From positions 1 to 8,415 of the forward strand of contig JAPJRA010000129.1 in the NCBI GenBank assembly GCA_030824835.1: a DNA stretch of 8,415 bases. Reading direction: 5' to 3'. This DNA comes from Geminicoccaceae bacterium (GTDB taxonomy: Bacteria > Pseudomonadota > Alphaproteobacteria > Geminicoccales > Geminicoccaceae). Positions 1 through 6,500 of this stretch are shown piece by piece. The notes under the pieces are model-generated. The model saw only the letters and a list, made by a program, of their open reading frames with translations, searched no databases and had not been told where the DNA came from. The translations under genes were made by a program, and so were the position numbers. The number at the start of each line of letters is the position of its first letter. Position 1 is the first letter of the stretch.

Positions 1-84
1 CTAGGGGACCGGGCAGGACCCTCTTCAACGGGACCTACGCCGGTTACCGATCGACCGGCGTCGGTCCTCCCTTTACGCGCGTGA
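1..84 (+). CDS. possible C-terminal tail of an upstream gene, cut by the window edge
   Basis: Frame 1 is open from the window edge to a TGA at 82-84, 18 bases before the permease start. It would encode a 27-residue tail rich in Pro, Thr and Ala. Ribose/arabinose-type ABC operons usually place an ATPase or a second permease just upstream of a permease like the one at 103, so this could be such a tail. The tail has no recognisable motif and is too short to test. Frame 2 has a stop at 2-4. Frame 3 is also open here but runs on as a shadow of the permease. The call rests on position alone. Confidence 0.25.
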   Translation, partial: LGDRAGPSSTGPTPVTDRPASVLPLRA

Positions 85-92
85 CTTACCGC

Positions 93-96
93 GGAG
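93..96 (+). promoter_or_regulatory. ribosome binding site of the ABC permease
   Basis: GGAG lies six bases before the ATG at 103. The frame's preceding stop is at 82-84, so no earlier in-frame ATG is available. The site supports 103 as the true start. Confidence 0.5.
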
Positions 97-102
97 CCGG
101 TT

Positions 103-1101
103 ATGGTCTCTTCCCGCCGCCGAGCGGTCATCGAGTTCGTGCTCGATCATCTCGTGTGGTTCATCCTGGTCGCCGTGGTGACCCTGTTCTCGCTGACGGT
201 GCCGAACTATTTCCAGATCGGCATCTTTGCCAACATCATCGAGCAGTCGACCTTCGTCGCCACCTTGGCGATCGGCCTCTCGCTCCTCATCATCGCCGGT
301 TACATGGATCTCTCGATCGAGTCCGTCATGGCGCTGGCGGCGATGATAGTCGGCATTCTGTTCGCGCACTCGGGTGTGGGCCTCGGCATCTCGTTCAAGC
401 CGGAATGGCTGGTCGTGCCGGTCTCGCTCGCCGTGGCGTTGGTGGTCGGCGCCACGGTCGGTGCCACCAACGCCTTCTTGGTCGTCCGTCTCAAGATGAA
501 CGCCTTCATCGTCACGCTGGCCGCCTACATCTGGGGGCGTGGCCTGGTCGTGGCCCTCTCCGGCGGTCGGTCGGCCCAGGAGATGCCAGGAGCGCTGCGT
601 GTCCTCGCGATCGAGCGCTTCCTCTCCGTCCCGCTGATCGCCTGGGTATCGATCCTCGCCACGCTGGCGTTCGCCTTCATCCTGCGCCGCACCCCGTTCG
701 GTCGTCACCTGCTGCTGGTGGGCGGCAATGCCACGGCGGCCTACCGTGCAGGTATCCGCGTCGACCGGCTGACCACGATCACCTTCATCATCGCCGGCGC
801 CACCGCCGGGCTGGCCGGCTGGCTGCTCGCCATCCGCACCTCGGGGGCCACCGCCAATCTGGGTGTCGGCATGCTGTTCCAGACTTTTGCGGCCGTCGTC
901 ATCGGCGGTGTGAGTCTCAAAGGCGGAGTTGGCAGCCTGACCGGCGTCTATGCCGGGGTGCTACTGCTCTCCTCGATCCAGACCGCGATCAACCTGATGG
1001 GCATGCCAGCCCATTATACGCAGCTCATCCAGGGGGGCATGGTACTGACCGCCGTGCTGCTGGATACCATCAAGCTCTCGATCCGAAAGAAGCTCGCCTG
1101 A
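103..1101 (+). CDS. sugar ABC transporter permease (RbsC/AraH type, BPD_transp_2 family)
   Basis: A 332-residue inner-membrane permease, normal length for this family. It forms the membrane channel of a carbohydrate importer together with a periplasmic binding protein and an ATPase, neither visible here. The N-terminus is basic (SSRRR) and is followed by a hydrophobic segment at about 13-32; eight or more further hydrophobic stretches follow. Family landmarks are AGYMDLSIESV at about 65-75 (the usual GGxDLSVGS site, here with Tyr-Met for Gly-Ile and Glu for Gly), LKMNAFIVTLAAYIWGRGL at 130-148, RRTPFGRHLLLVGGN at 195-209 (ATPase-contacting loop) and IGGVSLKGGVGS at 267-278 with NLMGMPAHYTQLIQGG at 297-312. 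The stop overlaps the start of the following dehydrogenase gene, so the two are one transcription unit. The sugar or polyol carried cannot be read from the sequence. Confidence 0.93.
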   Translation: MVSSRRRAVIEFVLDHLVWFILVAVVTLFSLTVPNYFQIGIFANIIEQSTFVATLAIGLSLLIIAGYMDLSIESVMALAAMIVGILFAHSGVGLGISFKPEWLVVPVSLAVALVVGATVGATNAFLVVRLKMNAFIVTLAAYIWGRGLVVALSGGRSAQEMPGALRVLAIERFLSVPLIAWVSILATLAFAFILRRTPFGRHLLLVGGNATAAYRAGIRVDRLTTITFIIAGATAGLAGWLLAIRTSGATANLGVGMLFQTFAAVVIGGVSLKGGVGSLTGVYAGVLLLSSIQTAINLMGMPAHYTQLIQGGMVLTAVLLDTIKLSIRKKLA

Positions 1102-1895
1102 TGCCTGCATTCGCCGACAAGAGACTGGCTGGCCGCACCGCGCTCGTCGTCGGCGCCGCACGCGGCATCGGCAGGGCGATAGCGGCGCGCTTCGCGGCCG
1201 AAGGTGCCCGCGTGGTGGTCGCAGACACCGAAGTGGCGCTGGGGCCGGCCGTCATTGAAGCTCTGGGGGGAATGTCCGTCGCGCGGTTCGTCGCGGTCGA
1301 CATCTCCAAGAAGTCCGACGCCGAGCGTGCCGTTGCTACCGCGGTCGACGCCTTCGGCGGTCTCGACATCCTGGTCCAGAATGCCGGCATCTATCCCTGG
1401 ACGCTGATCGAGAACATCGAGCCGGAGGAGTGGGACGCCGTGCTCGGGGTCAATCTGCGCGGCACCTTTCTGGCTGCCCAGGCGGCCTTGCCGGCAATGC
1501 GGGCGCGTGGGGGAGGCCGCATGATCTTCACCTCGTCGATCACCGGTCCCCGTGTCTCCAGCCCCGGGCACGGCCATTATTCCGCGTCCAAGGCCGGCAT
1601 CAACGGCTTCATCCGTGCTGCGGCGATCGAGTTCGCCGGCTACGGCATTACCGTCAATGGGGTCGAGCCCGGAAACATCTTGACCGAAGGGATGCAGACG
1701 CATCGCAGTGCTGCGTACATCCGTCAGATGGAGGACTCCGTGCCGCTCGGCCGCCTCGGCACCCCCGACGACATTGCCGGTGCGGTCTACTTTCTCGCTT
1801 CCGCCGATGCGGCCTACATCACCGGCACGACGATCGTGATCGACGGTGGCCAGATCCTCCCCGAAGGCAGCGATTTCCGATTGCTGCCGAGCTGA
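1101..1895 (+). CDS. SDR-family NAD(P)-dependent dehydrogenase, probably acting on a sugar or polyol
   Basis: A 264-residue classical short-chain dehydrogenase/reductase, cytosolic and of full family length. The Rossmann cofactor loop is VGAARGIG (17-24), with Val where Thr is usual. Asp42 at the end of the second beta strand points to NAD rather than NADP. QNAG (93-96) stands for the common NNAG, and Asn118 lies in VNLRGTF. The catalytic set is Ser146, Tyr160 and Lys164 (YSASK), and the C-terminal VIDGGQILPEG matches FabG-like members. The ATG overlaps the permease stop (TGATG), suggesting translational coupling. The transporter partner suggests it oxidises or reduces the imported sugar, sugar acid or polyol; this is inference. 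Homologues are often labelled 3-oxoacyl-ACP reductase by default, but fatty acid synthesis is unlikely in this context. Confidence 0.93.
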   Translation: MPAFADKRLAGRTALVVGAARGIGRAIAARFAAEGARVVVADTEVALGPAVIEALGGMSVARFVAVDISKKSDAERAVATAVDAFGGLDILVQNAGIYPWTLIENIEPEEWDAVLGVNLRGTFLAAQAALPAMRARGGGRMIFTSSITGPRVSSPGHGHYSASKAGINGFIRAAAIEFAGYGITVNGVEPGNILTEGMQTHRSAAYIRQMEDSVPLGRLGTPDDIAGAVYFLASADAAYITGTTIVIDGGQILPEGSDFRLLPS

Positions 1896-1948
1896 GCGGG
1901 CCGCCGATTCACGAGCACGGTGCCGAGGCTCTCGCGACGGGGCTAGCG

Positions 1949-2731
1949 TCAGAAATGGAAGGCAACCTGGACTCCGGTGCCCATCGGCCTCAGCTCCCAC
2001 GTCAGGCCGGAGTTGCCGGGGAATTGGGCGCGGTAGTCGCGCAGATCGCCGGTCGCGCGCCAGGGTTGGCTCCAGATCTCGGCTTCCCCGACGGCGATGC
2101 CGATCAATGTGGACCGCACAGCATCGCCGCCGTCGCCAAAGGCCGCAATCGCGGCCCCGCCGAGCAGGTTGGCGCCAATCGTGACGAGGTGCCGCCTGAG
2201 ACTGAAGCGGGTCTCAGCCCGAGTTGCCGCCGTCAGCAACTGGCGCTCGCCGACAGCGAGCCGTAGCTGGAGGGCCGATCGGTCATCTCCGGGGACAGCG
2301 CGCATGGGATCGGCGCCCAGTCCGGCGGATAGGGGGTGCAGCAGAAGCGTCGCCATCTGGACCGTAGCCAAGCCCGACTTCGCCGCATCGACAATGGCAC
2401 GCACGCGGTCGTCCGCCTCGTCGGCGCTCACGGCGTAGATGGTGTTGCCGACGAAGCTTGCGGCGTAGGCGCCGCTCCAGCCCCATTCCCAGGCCAACGC
2501 CGTTGGCCGACCGGCATCCAAGCGGCTCTCCAGGAAGTGGAGCCGCGCTCCGAGTTCGGCGTCGGACATGGTGATTGCCCGTCCAGGTATCTGCTCGGCG
2601 CCGTCACTCGAGCTCGGTATCGACCCGCATATGGCCGCGAGGACCACCACGGGCGCCTGTGCATACAAGCAGGCGAAACGTTGCCTGGACGCTTTAGAAT
2701 TCGTGCTCCGACCGCAGCCCCAAGTGCTCAA
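1949..2731 (-). CDS. unrecognised exported protein with an outer-membrane-like C-terminus
   Basis: About 260 residues from the preferred TTG start at 2731; I do not recognise the family. That start overlaps the stop of the 85-aa gene (TTGA) and has GAGG four bases upstream. It gives a basic N-region (RSTNSKASRQR, 8-18), a hydrophobic core (19-36) and a possible signal-peptidase site near SDGA (42-45). The mature part begins with a helical stretch at 55-70 (ATG-encoded MSDAELGARLHFLESRL), then a Trp-rich AWEWGWSGAYAASF and a Gly/Ala-rich hydrophobic segment, IGANLLGGAAIAAFG. It ends VQVAFHF, with alternating hydrophobic residues and a terminal Phe as in outer-membrane beta-barrel proteins. Alternative starts are TTG 2668, GTG 2650, GTG 2647 and ATG 2569; the last would remove the signal peptide. 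An ATG at 2785 would overlap the upstream gene by 58 bases. That the gene is real is fairly sure; the start is not. Confidence 0.65.
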   Translation of the reverse strand: MSTWGCGRSTNSKASRQRFACLYAQAPVVVLAAICGSIPSSSDGAEQIPGRAITMSDAELGARLHFLESRLDAGRPTALAWEWGWSGAYAASFVGNTIYAVSADEADDRVRAIVDAAKSGLATVQMATLLLHPLSAGLGADPMRAVPGDDRSALQLRLAVGERQLLTAATRAETRFSLRRHLVTIGANLLGGAAIAAFGDGGDAVRSTLIGIAVGEAEIWSQPWRATGDLRDYRAQFPGNSGLTWELRPMGTGVQVAFHF

Positions 2732-2985
2732 TTGACCTCGCGGGTATGCGGCTCGGGGCAGGTGGCCTCTGCGGGAGCAGGGCATTGCGTGGCCAGTGTG
2801 CAGCAGAGCTTCATCAGCGCTTCGCTCAGGGCTGCCTGTGCCCCGAGGGCCGCGCGGAGTGCGTCGATGGTATCCTGATCTCCCGGAGATAATGCCGAGA
2901 CGCGTTGCGCTGCCTCCAGTTTCTCATGGGTGATTCGGCCCGCCTGGGTGGCAGCCTGAATCGCTTGCTGAACGTTGCTCTGCAT
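2728..2985 (-). CDS. small helical protein with a Cys-containing tail, unknown function
   Basis: An 85-residue protein, not recognised. The ATG at 2985 is chosen because GGGAGG lies nine bases upstream; an in-frame ATG at 3015 would add ten residues but leaves that site unused. The composition is Ala- and Gln-rich and looks fully alpha-helical over residues 1-66, with a break at SPGDQD (33-38) giving a possible two-helix hairpin. Four cysteines sit in the last third (61, 62, 68, 76), the final two in a Pro-rich stretch. No signal peptide or membrane segment is seen. The stop overlaps the TTG proposed for the exported protein, so the two are probably translated together. The pairing hints at a regulatory or partner role, but nothing in the sequence proves one. 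Confidence 0.65.
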   Translation of the reverse strand: MQSNVQQAIQAATQAGRITHEKLEAAQRVSALSPGDQDTIDALRAALGAQAALSEALMKLCCTLATQCPAPAEATCPEPHTREVN

Positions 2986-2994
2986 TGGTTTTGG

Positions 2995-3000
2995 CCTCCC
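2995..3000 (-). promoter_or_regulatory. ribosome binding site of the 85-aa gene
   Basis: GGGAGG on the minus strand, nine bases before the ATG at 2985. It is the strongest Shine-Dalgarno match among the small genes of this window and decides the start in favour of 2985 over 3015. Confidence 0.6.
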
Positions 3001-3051
3001 CAGTGCAGTCAACAATAGCTACGTGCAAGGCTCCCTGGAAGGATGCTCGTG

Positions 3052-3092
3052 GATCGTGCTCGGCGGAGAGACCCGCCAACATCGCCACGATC
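3052..3092 (-). other. inverted repeat able to form an RNA hairpin between two small genes
   Basis: Read on the minus strand, GATCGTG (3092-3086) pairs with CACGATC (3058-3052). Inside it GGCGG (3077-3073) pairs with CCGCC (3066-3062) around a six-base loop. An asymmetric internal loop of eight and three bases separates the two stems. No U run follows, so it is not a simple intrinsic terminator. It lies in the 122-base gap between the 75-aa and 85-aa genes and could act as an RNA processing or stability element, or be chance in GC-rich DNA. Confidence 0.35.
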
Positions 3093-3107
3093 AGACGGGA
3101 TCGCTGG

Positions 3108-3335
3108 CTAGGAGGGCGCTCGACGGTGCGTGCGAGGTTTGAGCTTGGGGGCGGCGTCTGCCGCGCCACCACCGGTGCGGCGCCCCCGCCGCTCGGGACC
3201 GGTCTCGGCAGGTTCAGAGCTCGACGTACGCTGCGCTTCCAACGCTTGGCGTTTGGCCTGGAGTCGGGCGAGGCGCCTTTCCTCCCGCACACGGAGTATT
3301 TCCTTCCATAAAATGTACCCAGGACCATAGCTCAT
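3108..3335 (-). CDS. small basic protein with a charged helix, unknown function
   Basis: A 75-residue protein, not recognised. It opens with an aromatic/hydrophobic stretch (MSYGPGYILWKEIL), followed by a strongly charged predicted helix rich in Arg, Glu and Leu (about 11-36) that could form a short coiled coil. A disordered Arg/Gly/Pro/Ser tail (37-75) follows. No signal peptide is seen. The ATG at 3335 has only a weak purine-rich site upstream (AGAG about eight to eleven bases away). An in-frame ATG at 3464 would add 43 residues of unconvincing sequence encoded by the AT-rich gap. The basic, partly disordered character would suit nucleic acid or membrane-surface binding, but that is conjecture. 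It is co-directional with the GH94 gene upstream and the 85-aa gene downstream. A spurious ORF is possible, although the charged N-terminal helix looks protein-like. Confidence 0.5.
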   Translation of the reverse strand: MSYGPGYILWKEILRVREERRLARLQAKRQALEAQRTSSSEPAETGPERRGRRTGGGAADAAPKLKPRTHRRAPS

Positions 3336-3583
3336 CAGCTTTACTCTACAAAATACCTCACGCTCTCGACACCTTATGGTTTCGCCCTGTTTTGATCTAT
3401 AGTAACGTGGACAGTCTCTTTGCGACCAGACTATTACCGATCGCTGTCGTAAACCGCAGGCCAAACTTCGGCGTCGACACGAGAACGCACCAATATATCA
3501 TGTCGGACTAGCAACACCATAGCCACTGCTTGCATAAATTGCGGCAGTTTGAACCAGACGACGATCTCCCGTGGGGAAATTCC
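3336..3583. other. AT-rich intergenic region, probable promoter region for the small minus-strand genes
   Basis: These 248 bases lie between the GH94 stop and the 75-aa gene. They are clearly richer in A and T than the flanking genes: 36 of 60 bases are A/T in 3301-3360 and 32 of 60 in 3361-3420. I see no convincing gene; the short ORFs crossing it on both strands do not look protein-like. On the minus strand TATATT and TACTAT elements could serve as -10 boxes, but no good TTGACA-like partner sits at the right spacing. An imperfect hairpin at 3526-3547 (CTGC/GCAG and GCA/TGC arms around a five-base loop) follows the GH94 stop without a U run. Confidence 0.4.
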
Positions 3584-6500
3584 CTAGGCGGTCGGCACTT
3601 TCTGCTCGGCGATTTCGACAGGCTGGCCGCGATGCACGACGCGACGCAGGTGGAGTTGTCCATTCGCGTCAAACGCGTTCGGCGCCACGGTCAGCGTGCC
3701 ATCGACCAGTTTCAGACCGAGCATGGCGTAAGCCGCGCTGAGCATGCGAGCCGCCGCGCCGGTGTACCAGCTCCAGCCTCCGCGGTTCTCATAGCCCGGT
3801 CCATAGTAAACGTCGGCCGGCTGCTGATGTGGCGGGAGCCCGTAGACATCCAGAAGCTCCGAGTCGGTCTTGTCGATCGGCGAGATCCTCGACCAGACGT
3901 CGAAGGCGCGGGCATGAAGCTCTCCCGCCAGCCGTTCGTCGCCGGCCTCACGTGCCATTTCGTGAAGCTCCACCAGGGCATCCACGAGCCATGACGAGCC
4001 ATGCGAATATTGTCCGCCATTCTCGCGAACGCCAGGCGGATAGTCCGCGATGCGGCCCGGAACGCGCGGCGAGTGCTCACCGAACCAGGGCGTCAGCAGC
4101 AGGACGACATGCGGGCGCTCCAGCCCATCAAGCGCGTTCTCGACCGCGCGTCGCCCGCGTTCGAGGTCGACCGCACCGGCCAGCACGGGCCAGGCACCCA
4201 TCAATGCGTCAAACCAGGAAACGGCGTCACCGTTGCTCGCGACCAGGCGCGGATAGCGGTCCTCGTGCCACATGCCGTCCAGTCGGGTGCGCAAGGCTTC
4301 CGCCCGAGCCCGGTACCGTGCCGCCGACTTCGCGTCGATCTCGGGCAGGGCCGCGAATCGCCGCAGCACATCGTGCAGGAAGAAGCCGAGCCATACGCTC
4401 TCGCCGCCCGCACCCTCGCCGGCGTGGCTTAGGCCGTCGTTCCAGTCGCCGCTGCCGATCAGGGGCAGGCCGCTGGGGCCGATGCGGCTCAGGGTGAAGG
4501 CAATGGCACGGCGGCAGTGCTCCAGTAGGGAGGCGCTGTCGCGCGACGGTCGCGGCACGAAGTTGATGCCCTCAGCGCCGGTCGGGATAGGCCGGCCTTC
4601 GAGGAACGGGATCGGCTCATCGAGGATGGCGCGATCACCGGTCTGGGCGACGTAGCGGGCGACGAGATAGGGCAGCCAGAGATGGGGATCGGAGGCTCGG
4701 TTGCGCGAGCCCAGGCCGGTGCCGCCCTCGGGACCGGGATGCCACCACTGCAGCACATCGCCCTCGATGAACTGCTGGCGGGCATGCAGCAGGATCTGCC
4801 GTCGAGCCAAGTCGGGCTGCAGCAGGAACAGCGGCAGCACGTCCTGTAGTTGGTCGCGGAAACCGAAGGCCCCGCCGCGTTGGTTGGGCCCACAACGGCC
4901 CCACAACCGAGCGGTGAAGAGCTGGTAGGGCAGCCAGTCGTTGACCAGCCGATCGAAGGCGGGCTGATTCGTCTCGATACGAAGATCGCCCAGGGTCTCT
5001 GCCCAATAGCGCTTCGTGTCCGCGAGCGCATTGAGGGCCACCTCGAGCGACGCATAGCGCTCGGCCATTGCCTCAGCCTGATGCAGTTCCGCGACCTGAC
5101 CCAGCACCACCGCGACCTGCGCCTCTCCGCCGGCCGGCACCTCGATCTCACCGACAAAGCTCGCAATGCGCCGACCGGCATCGCCGGCGGCGGCATCGCC
5201 CACACCATGCTCGACCAGATAGGGCCTGCTGAGGTCTCGGTTGGGCCCGCCGACGAATCGATCGCGCACATGCTCCTGGTGAAGCACGCGCAGCGTCGTG
5301 GCGACGAACGCCCAGCCGTGCTTGAAGTCATTGGCCGGGTTGGCAAAATAGTATGCGCCACGACCGGTGTCGGTCCTGACCTGAAGTCGCCCGACGGTGT
5401 CCTGTGCCAGCTCCGCCAGCGCCAGCTCGTAGTAGGGCACCACGCGGAAACGCTTGGGCGCAGCCCCGAGGTTGCGAATAGTGAGCAGGCGGATTTCGGC
5501 CGGCTGGTCCGGTGGGATGAACGCGGTCAGCTCCAGCTCGACGGGGTCGCGTCGAGCCCGAAATGTGGCGTAGCCGCGGCCGTAGACGACCTCGTGCACG
5601 GCGTCGGCACGCCGCTGTGGGATCAGGGTCGGCGTATCGATCCGGCCGGTGTCGAGATCCACGACATAGAGGGCGGTGCCCGGAATCTGGGCCGGTACGG
5701 TATCCAGCGCAAATGGCGTCAACGCATTCTGCTGGGCATTGCCGGCAAAGGAGAAGATCTCACCATCGTTATGCAGCACGGCGCCGTGGCCCAGAGGGTT
5801 GGCCATAACGTGCGCCCATGGGCGCGGCGTGGTGCCGGTGATGACGAGCTCGGTACCGTCCGCCGTGAAGTGGTGCGGCAGGGCAGGCGCTGTCGGCGAA
5901 CGCAGGCTGCTATCCAGCATCCGTGTGCGAGCGAACGTGGTTGCGAGCTGTGCCGGCTCGGGCGGAGAGATGCCTAAATGGTGCGCGATCCGCACGGCGG
6001 CCACGGTCTCGTCGGCGGCATAGCCATCGACGACCTTGAGCTCGACTGTTCCGCGTGGCGGCAGCTCAACGACCACCTGAAGGCTGGCGATAGGATCGAA
6101 GCTGTAGAGCAGTCCCTCGTCGGCCACGTCCCGCAGCCGACCGGTCGCCAGAGCCGCCGGATCCGCCAGAGTGCCTTCGCCGATGAAGCAGGGTCGTGCA
6201 TCCTGATAGCCCACCAGGCGCACGCCCGCTCGGCTCATCGCCCCCACGGCGTGGAAAGCGACTTCGCGCGCGAACGGATAGCCACCATTCGGCCCATGGG
6301 CAGGCTTGATAAGTCGGTTGCGGGCGATGATGGCGCCAAGTGCCCGCACGAAGCAGGTGCCGACATGTAGCGCATGGTAGGATGGTGTACGCCGATAGCC
6401 ATCCCAGCCGGCGATGGCCAGTTCCTGATAGGTGGTAAGTTCGATTGTCCGCTGGATGTCGCTGTCGTTGTGCAGGCGGATGCTCCAGGTTTCCAGCGGC

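Noticed and set aside
81..1895. 604-residue plus-strand reading frame spanning the permease and the SDR
   Set aside because: Only residues from the ATG at 1101 onward are protein-like. The earlier part is a frame-shifted shadow of the permease, rich in Arg, Pro and His.
1896..1948. Possible bidirectional terminator between the convergent genes (GAGC 1913-1916 with GCTC 1928-1931)
   Set aside because: The arms are only four bases, the inner pairing leaves an impossible two-base loop, and there is no T run on either strand.
1014..2000. 328-residue minus-strand frame opposite the SDR
   Set aside because: Composition rich in Arg, Asp, Gly and His with no motif. It is an antisense shadow of a well-supported SDR, expected in GC-rich DNA.
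2924..3328. 134-residue minus-strand frame overlapping both small genes
   Set aside because: It conflicts with the 75-aa and 85-aa frames, has no good ribosome binding site, and the overlapping frames look more protein-like.
3574..3584. GGGAAATTCCC palindrome at the end of the GH94 gene
   Set aside because: It is a single short palindrome with a one-base centre and no second copy nearby. It may be chance and cannot be called an operator.
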